Below, piece by piece: positions 30,301 to 39,200 of a stretch of DNA of 57,574 bases. Position numbers and translations under genes: made by a program. The notes under the pieces were generated by a model, which saw only the letters and a list, made by a program, of their open reading frames with translations, ran no database searches and was not told where the DNA came from. Source of the stretch: Candidatus Nitrosopelagicus sp. (GTDB lineage: Archaea > Thermoproteota > Nitrososphaeria > Nitrososphaerales > Nitrosopumilaceae); the NCBI GenBank assembly GCA_028345095.1, contig JAOMCQ010000005.1, positions 1 to 57,574 on the forward strand, in the 5' to 3' direction. Every line of letters starts with the position of its first letter. The first letter of the stretch is position 1.

Positions 30301-30548
30301 AAGGATTGATTAAAGATTTAGCAAGGCGTATTCAAACGTTGAGAAAAGAAAAAGGATTCAATCCAACAGATATTTTGGAAAAGGCATCAATATTAGAATT
30401 GGATCAAGAATCACTGGATTTGATTAAAGATAAGACAGAAGACATTGCATTTCTAGTGAGAGTCAAAAATGTGGATTTTGTAGAATCGTGTAAAAATTAC
30501 AAAGATGATGATATTGACGGTCTAAAAATTAGGATCGCTGTAGAATAA
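27348..30548 (+). CDS. ileS: isoleucyl-tRNA synthetase
   Basis: A 1066-residue class I synthetase. The HIGH motif appears within PPTMNGIPHAGHLRGR (about 45-60), KMSKSKGN near residue 600, a C-x-x-C pair in the editing/zinc region (CWRCNHGLVW, CDECG), and a full CP1 editing domain. Length and C-terminal domain match archaeal/eukaryotic-type IleS. It charges tRNA-Ile and edits valine. ATG start just after a short gap from divergent purD. Confidence 0.97.
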   Translation: MELVENFDIKQIEKNVKDDLKDKDISKLIQEDESKKNEIMFIEGPPTMNGIPHAGHLRGRVFKDLWYRYNVLAGNRVIFNAGWDTQGLPVELQAEKELGIENGKSDIRSTEDIEKLVAECKNIVKKYHTKWVEVDKLIGMSFNQDKAYWTYKDEFIEKEWQLMKKAHENGIMTEGFRVVAYCPSCQTSLSHSEVNQGYDMVKDPSLYYKVKLAQEDKFLIVWTTMPFTLVTDAMVGVNPKEEYVEVRVENETWVLGKTRLEEFMTEVKIEDYKIERTFLGTEMEGKKYIHPLLDEIPKLAEIAKQDNYHITVAENFVDVNAGSGLVHLSPANGEEDNNIAMKRGVTIFCPIDDEVKFTDDAGKYAGLFVRDADEKLVQAVKDRNALVRIGKIKHKYPLCWRCNHGLVWLARREYFYMLDKLGDKAIKAAEEVEYFFDQPKNRFLEIIKEKHPWCISRERFWGCPIPIWKCDECGNMERLFSRKEIIESAIELPDGDNFELHRPWIDKIKVKCKKCDAIMQREEFVLDTWHNSGSAPIASLDESTYKEKIPAPFFTEGIDQTRGWAYTLLIENVIYNNASVSPYKSFLFQGHVLDENGNKMSKSKGNVLEAKELLEKYPVDLVRFYFMWKASPIEPLNFSTKELMSRPYQVISTLYHLHTFYKQNSEYDKFNLEESTIEWAKKKELLTPPDVWLLSKLQRMIERTTETNDSCRFHESAKAIEDFLINSLSQIYIPIIKSELWDEDDSKKDRRFTIYAILAKTLKIINILIHPFAPFTSQYLYRTIFPRKENILLESWPKVDSSLIDEKVETSFDLLKETVSVTSAARMKGKLKRRWPLNQALICLNKGQKQVLESLSELVKSQMNIQNYKIFEIDNSEGIEQYLELKKNGLPVVPKIELERSAIGPKAKQDMGKLLKIFAETDPELIINELSDNGKYTFQIGDNAVILDKQDFIVDFEVNEKYQFSKRQNLIVIISLERDNEMMAKGLIKDLARRIQTLRKEKGFNPTDILEKASILELDQESLDLIKDKTEDIAFLVRVKNVDFVESCKNYKDDDIDGLKIRIAVE

Positions 30549-30624
30549 ATTTACTAAAGGTTGACCAGTTATCTAGTTAACAAGTACCTGCTGGGGTTAA
30601 ATATTAAATTCGATATAATATAGC

Positions 30625-30954
30625 ATGGTAAAACAGATCAGTCTCGATACATGGTCTGTACACCATTTACAAGAATTGATGGTAAAGGCGACAAATTTCA
30701 TCAGTCAAACTAATACACCAATTGTTTTGTACAGAGAAACACTAGAAGAGAAAGAAGATGTTTTTGAAGAAATTGTCTGTACATTAACACAAGAGCACGT
30801 TATCGAACAAGTAATTGTTTCTGGTGGAATGGTGATTCCAGAGATTAAACAACAAATTGTATTTTCAACAGAGGAGTTTCCAAACAGACTCTTAAAAAAG
30901 AGTAAAGACCTTTTTGGTCAAGTAGTAGATTTGTTAGAAGATCAATTTGAATAG
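30625..30954 (+). CDS. hypothetical protein
   Basis: A 109-residue soluble alpha/beta protein with a TATA-like GATATAATATAG directly before the ATG. Notable segments are WSVHHLQELMVKATNFI (helix) and IEQVIVSGGMVIPEIKQQIVF. No motif for catalysis or metal binding is seen. It sits alone between ileS and sucC and is of unknown function. Confidence 0.7.
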   Translation: MVKQISLDTWSVHHLQELMVKATNFISQTNTPIVLYRETLEEKEDVFEEIVCTLTQEHVIEQVIVSGGMVIPEIKQQIVFSTEEFPNRLLKKSKDLFGQVVDLLEDQFE

Positions 30955-30991
30955 CTAATAGGAATATAAAGTCCATTTTTAGATTAAATTT

Positions 30992-32098
30992 ATGCGACTT
31001 TTAGAGTATCAGGCAAAAGAACTTTTCAAAGAGTTTGGTATTAAAACTCCACCTAGTATCTCCTCAAAAAATATTGAAAAAGGAAGAAAAGATGCAAAAG
31101 AATTAGGATATCCATTTGTAATCAAAGTTCAGGTACCGGTAGGCGGAAGAGGAAAAGCAGGAGGAATTCAAAAATGCAATAGCGATGATGAATTTGAACT
31201 CAAATATCCTCAATTACTAAACATGTCAATTAAAGGTGAAAAAACACGTGCTATTTTGCTTGAAAAAATGGCCGACATTGAAAAAGAATTGTATCTATCA
31301 CTTTTTCTCAATAGAAGCAAAAGATGCTATACAGTCATAGCCTCATCTGAAGGAGGAGTTGAGATTGAATCAGTGAAAAATCAAACAATTCGTGAGGTCG
31401 GATTAGGAGAGGTAGATGCTCAGACAGCAAAAGAAGTTGCAAATGAAATTGGATTGAAGGATTCCCAAGAAGAACAGTTTGTAGAGATGTTACAAAAACT
31501 ATCAAAATTAACTATTGAAAAAGAAGCAGAGCTTGCAGAAATTAATCCACTTGCAATTCTAAAAGATGGAACATTAATTGCACTTGATGGAAAAGTGATG
31601 ACAGATGATAATTCAAACTTTAGGCATGAAGAATTACAACAATATCAAGAAAAATCAGAATTAGAAGAACAAGCAGAAAAAAGTGGATTTTCACTTGTCG
31701 AGCTTGAAGGAAATATTGCAGTAATTGGTAATGGTGCAGGATTGGTAATGTCAACTTTTGATCTTGTTACAGACAATGGTGGCAAACCGGCAACATTTCT
31801 TGATGTGGGCGGAGGTGCAACAACAGAATCTGTATATGAAGCATTGACATTAATTAGTAAAATGAAAAGAGTCAAGGGAATTTTAGTGAATCTTTATGGA
31901 GGAATTGTAAAAACTACAACGGTTGCAGAAGCCTTCATTCAAGCATATGATAATAATTTAATTGACATACCAGTGTTTGCAAGACTCATGGGTACAAAAT
32001 CAGGAGAGGCAAAAGAAATGCTAAAAGATACAAAAACGAAAATGTTTGATTCAATTGAAGAAGCAATTAATGGAGTAGTAATGGAGGCAAACAAATGA
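30992..32098 (+). CDS. sucC: succinyl-CoA ligase (ADP-forming) beta subunit
   Basis: A 368-residue ATP-grasp subunit beginning MRLLEYQAKELFKEFGI, a hallmark of SucC. The nucleotide-binding region is KVQVPVGGRGKAGGI (about 47-61). The CoA-ligase domain contains VIGNGAGLVMSTFDLV and DVGGGATTESVYEAL. It forms succinate and CoA from succinyl-CoA with ATP gain, or the reverse. It overlaps sucD by 4 nt (ATGA), so the two are coupled. Related acyl-CoA synthetases exist in this phylum, but the split two-gene layout fits SucCD. Confidence 0.92.
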   Translation: MRLLEYQAKELFKEFGIKTPPSISSKNIEKGRKDAKELGYPFVIKVQVPVGGRGKAGGIQKCNSDDEFELKYPQLLNMSIKGEKTRAILLEKMADIEKELYLSLFLNRSKRCYTVIASSEGGVEIESVKNQTIREVGLGEVDAQTAKEVANEIGLKDSQEEQFVEMLQKLSKLTIEKEAELAEINPLAILKDGTLIALDGKVMTDDNSNFRHEELQQYQEKSELEEQAEKSGFSLVELEGNIAVIGNGAGLVMSTFDLVTDNGGKPATFLDVGGGATTESVYEALTLISKMKRVKGILVNLYGGIVKTTTVAEAFIQAYDNNLIDIPVFARLMGTKSGEAKEMLKDTKTKMFDSIEEAINGVVMEANK

Positions 32099-33009
32099 CA
32101 AATATTTATGAAATTCTTCGTGGACAAAAAGATGCAGATGGCAACTACCAGAAAAAATCTGTAATTGTACAAGGAATTACGGGTAAGTATGGATCAGCAC
32201 ATGCAAAATTAATGTTAGAATATGGTACAAACATTGTTGCAGGAGTTACACCAGGAAAAGGTGGACAAAAATTTGAAGATAAAATTCCAATTTATGATTC
32301 AGTAAAAGAAGCAGTAGAAAAAACAGGAGCAGAGATCTCGATAATCTTTGTCCCAGCAAAGTTTTTCCTTAAAGCAGCAAAAGATGCCCTAGAATCAGGA
32401 ATTAAACTTCTGGTTGCAATTCCCGAACATGTTCCAATTAGAGATGCCATGGAGGTAATTGAATTGGCAAAGGAAAAAAATGCAATCATGATTGGTCCAA
32501 ACACTCCAGGGGTAATTGTTCCAGGATTAATTAAAGTAGGAATTATGCCTGCTACACCATTTTCAGCTGGAAAAGTTGCAGTATTATCAAAAAGTGGTAC
32601 ACTACTTTATGAGATTTCAAATAACTTAACTAGCGCAGGGTTTGGACAAAACATTACAATAGGAATAGGCGGAGACCCAGTAAATGGAACAAGAATGATT
32701 GATGCATTTGATATGGTGAAAGATGACCCAGAACTTGATGCCATGGTAATAGTAGGCGAAATTGGTGGGGATTCAGAAGAGATTTTGGCGCAACATATTA
32801 TCGATACAGGTTTTAGTAAACCAATTGTCGGGTATATTGCAGGACGCCAAGCACCAAAAGAAAAGCGTATGGGACATGCAGGAGCAATAGTAATGGGAAA
32901 CTATGGTTCTGCAGAATCAAAAATATCCATGTTTGCAAAGGCAAACATTCCAGTTGCCAAAAGACCAGGCGAAGTTGCAGTACTCCTAGCTGGAAAAATG
33001 AACAGCTAA
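32095..33009 (+). CDS. sucD: succinyl-CoA ligase (ADP-forming) alpha subunit
   Basis: A 304-residue subunit. Early segments VIVQGITGKYGSAHAKLMLEY, the Rossmann CoA-binding domain with GVTPGKGGQKF, the IGPNTPGVIVPG motif, and the phosphorylated-His region MGHAGAIVMG near residue 265 identify SucD. The ATGA overlap with sucC shows stoichiometric co-expression. ATG start. Confidence 0.95.
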   Translation: MTNIYEILRGQKDADGNYQKKSVIVQGITGKYGSAHAKLMLEYGTNIVAGVTPGKGGQKFEDKIPIYDSVKEAVEKTGAEISIIFVPAKFFLKAAKDALESGIKLLVAIPEHVPIRDAMEVIELAKEKNAIMIGPNTPGVIVPGLIKVGIMPATPFSAGKVAVLSKSGTLLYEISNNLTSAGFGQNITIGIGGDPVNGTRMIDAFDMVKDDPELDAMVIVGEIGGDSEEILAQHIIDTGFSKPIVGYIAGRQAPKEKRMGHAGAIVMGNYGSAESKISMFAKANIPVAKRPGEVAVLLAGKMNS

Positions 33010-33041
33010 TAGAATAAATAACAGATTTTTGACGAATTACT

Positions 33042-33209
33042 ATGCCAGTTGCAGATCCACTAAAGAAACAGATTGCACAAAAAGCAAGACTTCATATGAA
33101 AATTTGTATTTCATGTGGTGCAAGATTGGATATGAGCGCTACAAGATGTAGAAAATGTAGAAGCACTCAATTAAGATTGAAAAACAGAGCACTTGGAATC
33201 AAAAAGTAA
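33042..33209 (+). CDS. rpl40e: ribosomal protein L40e
   Basis: A 55-residue basic protein from ATG 33042. The zinc finger CISCGARLDMSATRCRKC (about 22-39) and basic tail RLKNRALGIKK match archaeal L40e, a small zinc-binding large-subunit ribosomal protein. The TAA ends at 33209 and the convergent J-domain gene's stop begins at 33210, leaving no intergenic base. Confidence 0.92.
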   Translation: MPVADPLKKQIAQKARLHMKICISCGARLDMSATRCRKCRSTQLRLKNRALGIKK

Positions 33210-34316
33210 TTATTTTTTCTTAAACAGACCAGAAAATTTAGATGTCCAATTAGATGGAATCATACCACTACTTTCTTCCAATTTATCTAGAAACTCATAT
33301 GTCATATCCCGTCCACCAAATCCAATTAATTTTCTAGTTTTGAGATCATCTAAGAAAAATTCTTTTCCATTTTCAAGTTTTAATATAGCATCATCACTAA
33401 TATCAAATCCAGAACCTTTATCATAAAAACGAATTACTCCACCTTTCTTTAACTCAAAAAATACATCATAACTCACCTTAGGACCGAAAATAAAGATTTT
33501 CTTTGCTTTTACAATTACATTATCAATGAGATTTAATGCTAAAACTTCTTCAGCATCTAACAAAACTGTTTCACGAATATCACCTGCAACAATTTTTCCA
33601 TTTGGTGCGTCTAGTTTAGTAAAATGCTCTTTTGTTAATGACATACCAACACGACCAGTTGGATGTGGTACCTGTTCTCTTATTCCATTAACGTTACCAC
33701 AAACAATATCACCATTATCTACAATAATATGAGAACCATTTTCAATATTGTATCCATTCTCTATTGGATCCATTAATTTGAAAGTTCCTTTCGTTAGATG
33801 AATTACTGTTTTTGAATCATCAGTTTCTAGAAAGTAAGGACTGGTCATACTACCCCACATGAATACATGATTTGCATAAGAAATTTTTCCGGCCCAAAAT
33901 TTTCCTTTAATCGATAATGCACCAGTAGGTTTTCTTTCAATTTCTATTTGTCCCAATTCATTTGAACCAAATAATCTAATTCCAGTAGCATCAGTTCTGT
34001 TTAATGCATTAATCCATTCTTGCCCAACTTTAATTTCTCTTGCAACATCATTAGACAATAATGTGTTTTGACGAAGACGCTCTTCTTCATCTGTCCCCCA
34101 AAAGAATTTCGACCTATTCTTTTTTTCATCTAGTGAATCAGGAAATTTTTTTCCTACTTTAAGATCTTCAAATGCTTGTTTGATTATAATGAATTCTTCA
34201 TCCTGACCGCCTCTATCAGCATGATGTTTTAATGCAAGATTTCTAAATGCACCACGAATTTCATTTCTTGATGCACCTTCAGACACACCTAAAATCTCAT
34301 AATTATTTTTTACCAT
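33210..34316 (-). CDS. J-domain protein with unusual C-terminal beta-rich region
   Basis: A 368-residue protein. The J domain (about 3-55) reads YEILGVSEGASRNEIRGAFR and ALKHHADRGG, so the HPD tripeptide that activates Hsp70 is HAD. There is no Gly/Phe or zinc-finger region of DnaJ. Instead, about 300 residues of beta-rich sequence follow with many Gly and hydrophobic strands (SIKGKFWAGKISYANHVF, HIIVDNGDIVCGNVNG), which may form a beta-propeller or solenoid. Function unknown. It is not the DnaJ co-chaperone itself. Confidence 0.78.
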   Translation of the reverse strand: MVKNNYEILGVSEGASRNEIRGAFRNLALKHHADRGGQDEEFIIIKQAFEDLKVGKKFPDSLDEKKNRSKFFWGTDEEERLRQNTLLSNDVAREIKVGQEWINALNRTDATGIRLFGSNELGQIEIERKPTGALSIKGKFWAGKISYANHVFMWGSMTSPYFLETDDSKTVIHLTKGTFKLMDPIENGYNIENGSHIIVDNGDIVCGNVNGIREQVPHPTGRVGMSLTKEHFTKLDAPNGKIVAGDIRETVLLDAEEVLALNLIDNVIVKAKKIFIFGPKVSYDVFFELKKGGVIRFYDKGSGFDISDDAILKLENGKEFFLDDLKTRKLIGFGGRDMTYEFLDKLEESSGMIPSNWTSKFSGLFKKK

Positions 34317-34361
34317 AATAATCCACTCATCACTTAGAATATCTATAAGTTGTGTGATTTT

Positions 34362-35612
34362 TTAGAAAAATTTCGTATAGATGAAGAATAGTGCAAACCC
34401 TGTCAAAAACACTATACCAGATACACTAAGTCCTTTTATCCATACTGAAGGTTGCGAATTTTTAGGTAGAAATTTGCCTATTACTAATTTATGATTTAAT
34501 ATTGCAATTATTGGCGCAACCAAAAAAGACAATGTTGTTGCAAAGTCAACTAACTCTTTTAATTTATCTCCAAATTGCATTATAATTAAAATTGAACCAA
34601 TAGCAAGTATGCAAACTATTCCAACATATGATTTTCTTGAATCATCAGATTTGCTGTTTTGTAACAATTGTATTATTTTTTGAAATGAACGAGAATAACC
34701 ATCAAAAACTGCAAGAATTGTTCCAAACATCACACTAAATGCAGATGCTGCAATTATGATATAGCTCCATTGGCCAATCGTGTTAGCAAACATTGTAACA
34801 ATTTTATGCGCAAATAAAGAATTATTATTGGGCAGAGAATCTCCAGACCCAAAGAAAACTAATGTTCCCAATCCAAGAAAAAAGATAGCCAATAATGATG
34901 TTATGAAATAACCAATTCGAAATTCAGTAAGGGTTTCTTTTAATTTTGGCCGATAACCTGTCTGTTTGATACGTGCAAGAGTCCATAAACTATTCCAGCT
35001 AGAAAGATCTATTGCAGTAGGCATCCAACCCATTAATGCAATTAAGAAAAATATTCCTGAATCATCCCATAATTCACGAGGAAGAAAATTCTCGGACTGT
35101 TCAACAGGTCCATTAACAAATGCCAAAATAAATGCAGCCACCGTAGAAATAATTAATACAAATCCAATTATCTTAATTATTCCATCAAGTGTTCCAAATT
35201 TTCCAACACATAAAATGAATCCACAGACTGCAAATAAAATAACCATGGTCCATATTCCCAAAAATTCAATTTGAAATAGATTTTCAAAAAATCCAGCAGT
35301 TACAAATCCTACAGCAGCAGTAACAAAAAACATTGAACCTAAAGTTATTCCTAAATATAGAAAAAGAAATTTCCGTCCTAATTTTTCATAACCGTCAATA
35401 ATACTTGTACCCGTAACATTGGCATATCTGGACCCATGCTCAAAAAACGGATATTTCATGACATTTGCCAAAATTACAAATCCTAAAATTACAAAACCAA
35501 ATTCAGCACCTGCACGTGTTGACTGCACGAGATGAGATACTCCGATTGCAGTACAAGCAAAAAGTATTCCAGGACCAAAAGTTTTCCTATACCGATAGAA
35601 AACATTAGACAT
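34362..35612 (-). CDS. Nramp-family-like membrane transporter
   Basis: A 416-residue protein with about 11 membrane segments in the Nramp/APC-type order. The first segment (FGPGILFACTAIGVSHLVQS) aligns with Nramp TM1 but lacks the metal-binding DPGN motif, and the TM6 region reads LMGWMPTAIDLSSW, lacking the usual A-x-x-M-P-H pattern. These changes match divergent Nramp relatives reported to move magnesium or other cargo rather than Mn/Fe. Substrate therefore unsettled. It runs with the thioesterase gene upstream (36 nt apart). Confidence 0.78.
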   Translation of the reverse strand: MSNVFYRYRKTFGPGILFACTAIGVSHLVQSTRAGAEFGFVILGFVILANVMKYPFFEHGSRYANVTGTSIIDGYEKLGRKFLFLYLGITLGSMFFVTAAVGFVTAGFFENLFQIEFLGIWTMVILFAVCGFILCVGKFGTLDGIIKIIGFVLIISTVAAFILAFVNGPVEQSENFLPRELWDDSGIFFLIALMGWMPTAIDLSSWNSLWTLARIKQTGYRPKLKETLTEFRIGYFITSLLAIFFLGLGTLVFFGSGDSLPNNNSLFAHKIVTMFANTIGQWSYIIIAASAFSVMFGTILAVFDGYSRSFQKIIQLLQNSKSDDSRKSYVGIVCILAIGSILIIMQFGDKLKELVDFATTLSFLVAPIIAILNHKLVIGKFLPKNSQPSVWIKGLSVSGIVFLTGFALFFIYTKFF

Positions 35613-35648
35613 ATCTAAAATTCTGATATTAATTACTTAAAGTATGAG

Positions 35649-36113
35649 TTATTTTTTTCGCTCTTTTATTCTACGTTCCATTCGAAGTTTACCTTCATCA
35701 AAACGCTTTTGATCATCAGAATTATCAATACGTAATGTTGGAACCGTAGTAGGTTTACCGTTATCATCTAATGCAACAAATGTAACATATGCATTTCCAG
35801 TATGAACACGAGTTCCTTTTGCAATATCTTCAGCTTCAACGTTTACTTCAATCTCCATAGATGATTTTTGAACATAATTCACACGTGCATTTACAAATAA
35901 AACATTCCCAACAAATACAGGTTTTAAGAAGCTTATCTTATCCATACTAACAGTTACAGCATTAGTCTGACTATAACGCTGTGCAACAATTCCTGCAACC
36001 ATGTCTATGTGTTTTAAAATTGCACCTCCAAAGACGTTCCCAGCAGGATTTGCATCTGACGGAAACATTCTGATAATTACTTCAGCTTTTGAATCATTAG
36101 GAGTTTTTTCCAT
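35649..36113 (-). CDS. acyl-CoA thioesterase, hotdog fold
   Basis: A 154-residue enzyme of the YciA/BACH type. The hotdog core shows IIRMFPSDANPAGNVFGGAI, a catalytic Asp in HIDMVAGIVA, and strands AVTVSMDKISFLKPVFVGN. Such enzymes hydrolyse acyl-CoA thioesters, usually as hexamers. Leaderless or short-leader start at ATG 36113. The gene is divergent from the NHL protein gene (124 nt). Confidence 0.88.
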   Translation of the reverse strand: MEKTPNDSKAEVIIRMFPSDANPAGNVFGGAILKHIDMVAGIVAQRYSQTNAVTVSMDKISFLKPVFVGNVLFVNARVNYVQKSSMEIEVNVEAEDIAKGTRVHTGNAYVTFVALDDNGKPTTVPTLRIDNSDDQKRFDEGKLRMERRIKERKK

Positions 36114-36252
36114 TTTATTGTTATAGAAGCAGGTACGATTAAAGGTTAGTTTTCTAGGCTCAAACTAATCATCCATAATCAATGGGAGTAGTATTCATAA
36201 ACATGAAGAATTTTAGCAAAATATTTTTAAAAAACATTTGATTCCTCTGTCC

Positions 36253-39200
36253 ATGAGAAAAATTATAATTCTAGGATTAATGCTTGGAATTTTAACCTCT
36301 CCTGGATTATTTTTACCCCCGGATGCATTTGCAGCAGCACCTGCACAAGTAGGAACTGTCAGTATGACTCCAAATAAAACCAGTATTACATTATCATGGT
36401 CTGCGCCAGCATCACAAGGTGCAGATATTACCGATTACATTGTTAAATTTCGGGATGTGACTGAAGGGGATTATGATTCAAAGTTTGGTTCATCAGGAAC
36501 TGGTGATGGGCAGTTTGATAATCCAAATGGAATAGCAATTGATGGTTCTGGAAATATCTATGTTGTAGATTCAGACAATCATCGTGTACAAAAATTCAAC
36601 TCTGCAGGAGTATTCCAATCCGAGTTTGGTTCATCAGGTACAGGAAATGGACAATTCAATACACCTACTGGAATAGTAATTGATTCGTCAGGTAACATCT
36701 ATGTTGTAGATGCGGGTAATCATCGAATACAAAAATTCAACTCTTCTCATAGTTTTGTATTAAAGTGGGGCTCTCAAGGTACAGGCAATGCTCAATTCAA
36801 TGATCCCGCAGGAATAGCAATTAAATCAAACCGTATCTATGTTGCAGATTCAGGTAATGACCGTATTATGAGATATGATAATACAGGTACATTTGAAAAT
36901 AAGTTTGGTTCATCAGGAACTAATAATGGGCAGTTTGATAATCCTAGAGGAATAGCGTTTGATTCGTCAGGTAACATCTATGTTGTAGATTCAGACAATC
37001 ATCGTGTACAAAAATTAGATAGTAATGGAAATCATAGTAATACGTTTGGCTCATCAGGTACAGGAAATGGTCAGTTTGATAATCCTAGAGGAATAGCGTT
37101 TGATTCGTCAGGTAACATCTATGTTGTAGATTCAGACAATCATCGTGTACAAAAGTTTGATTCATCACGGAATTATTCTTCTCAGTTTGGTTCATCGGGT
37201 TCGAGTAATGGACAATTCAGTACACCAACTTATGTTGCAATTGACTCCTCAGACAACATCTATGTTGCTGATGGAAATAACCATCGTGTACAAAAATTCT
37301 CAGAGGGATTTACTACATTTAGTGATGGTACAAGTGCTACTACTAGTGCAACAGTCACTGGATTATCAGGTGCAAAATCATATGAGTTTAAAGTAGCAGC
37401 AGTCAACGCTGATGGAACCGGTTCTTATTCCTCTGTAGTTACAGGTCATACTACAGAATATGTTGCAGGACATGAGTTCTCAGGACATCAGTCATTTGAT
37501 GCTGGCAAAAAATTTGGGGCAGGTACAAAGTTTGCAGAAAATCAGGACTTTTCTGTAGGCACGATGGTTTTTAATGGTGCACAAGAATTTGGTGCAGGTA
37601 CAAAGTTTGCATCAGGTCAAGACCTATCTGGAGGAACGCACACATTTAGTCAAAATATAGAATTCCAAGGAAATACCGACTTTGCAGATGGCCAAGAATT
37701 TGCACAAGGAGCGAAATTTGACAAGGACCAAGAATTTGCTGCAGGAGAAAGTTACGACTTTACTGCAACATCAATGGAGTTTGGTGGTACAGAAGATACC
37801 TTTGCATCCAAATTTGGTTCATCAGGGTCTGGTAATGGACAACTTGACGATCCTGTTTCACTAGACATTGATGCATTAGGCAACATTTGGGTTATGGACA
37901 TGACTAACAACCGCATTCAAAAGTTTGATTCATCAGGTAACTATGTATCGAAATTTGGATCTTCTGGTTCTGGTAATGGACAGTTTAGTTCTGCTAGTGA
38001 CATAGTGTTTGATTCAACAGGTTACTACATGTATGTAGCAGATGCAGGAAACAACCGCATTCAAAAGTTTGACAATACCGGCACATATGTGCTAAAGTTT
38101 GGCTCTTCAGGTACAGGAAATGGACAATTCAATACACCCATCGGAATAGCAATTGATTCTGAAGGTTATCTTTGGGTAGCAGATTCAGGTAACCATAGGA
38201 TACAAAAATTTGACAATAATGGCGGGCATATGAAAACAGTTGGAACCTCAGGAACCGGCGATGGGCAGTTTAATTCTGCTCGCGATTTAGCAATTGATGC
38301 TGGGGATAGCATCTATGTCGTAGACCGAAATAACCATCGTGTACAGAAGTTTAATTCTGATGGTATCTATCAATCTCAATTTGGTTCAAATGGAAACGGT
38401 AATGGTCAGTTTAGTAGTCCTATTGGAATAGAATTTGATTCTGGCGGAAACATTTTCGTTACAGATACAGGAAATAACCGCATTCAAAAATTTGATCCTT
38501 CAGGTAATTTCTTAAATAAGTTTGGTTCATCAGGAACTGGTAATGGTCAGTTTGATAACGTTAATGGAATTACAACTAACTCCACACATACATTAGTTAC
38601 AGACATGAATAATGATCGTGTACAAATTTTTGGTGATGAAGGCATAGACTTTGGTACTGCTAGAACTTTTGGTACAAGTGCAGATTTTCAATCAGCTGTT
38701 CAGAAATTTATTGGACAAAATGTATTTGCGACAGGTGCTAAGTTTTCAGATGGACAGGATTTTAGTTCATTAGCTGTTCAGACATTCCAAGGTGCAAACA
38801 CATTTGGTAATGGTACAAAGTTTGCATCCGGCCAAGACCTATCTGCAGGAACACACTCATTTGGTAAAAATATAGAATTTAATGGAAATACCGACTTTGC
38901 AGATGGTCAAGAATTTTCATTTGGTACAAAATTTGATAAGGACCAAGAATTTGCTGCAGGTGAAAGTTATGACTTTAGTGCTATGGCAATGGAATTTGGT
39001 GGGCATAGAGGAGCATATGACTCCAAGTTTGGGTCATCAGGTACTGGCGATGGTCAGTTTGATAATCCTAGAGGAATAGCGTTTGATTCATCAGGTAACA
39101 TATGGGTTGTTGACTCAGATAATCACCGCATTCAAAAGTTCAACTCTGCTAGAATATTCCAATCCGAGTTTGGTTCATCCGGTAAAGGAAATGGTCAGTT

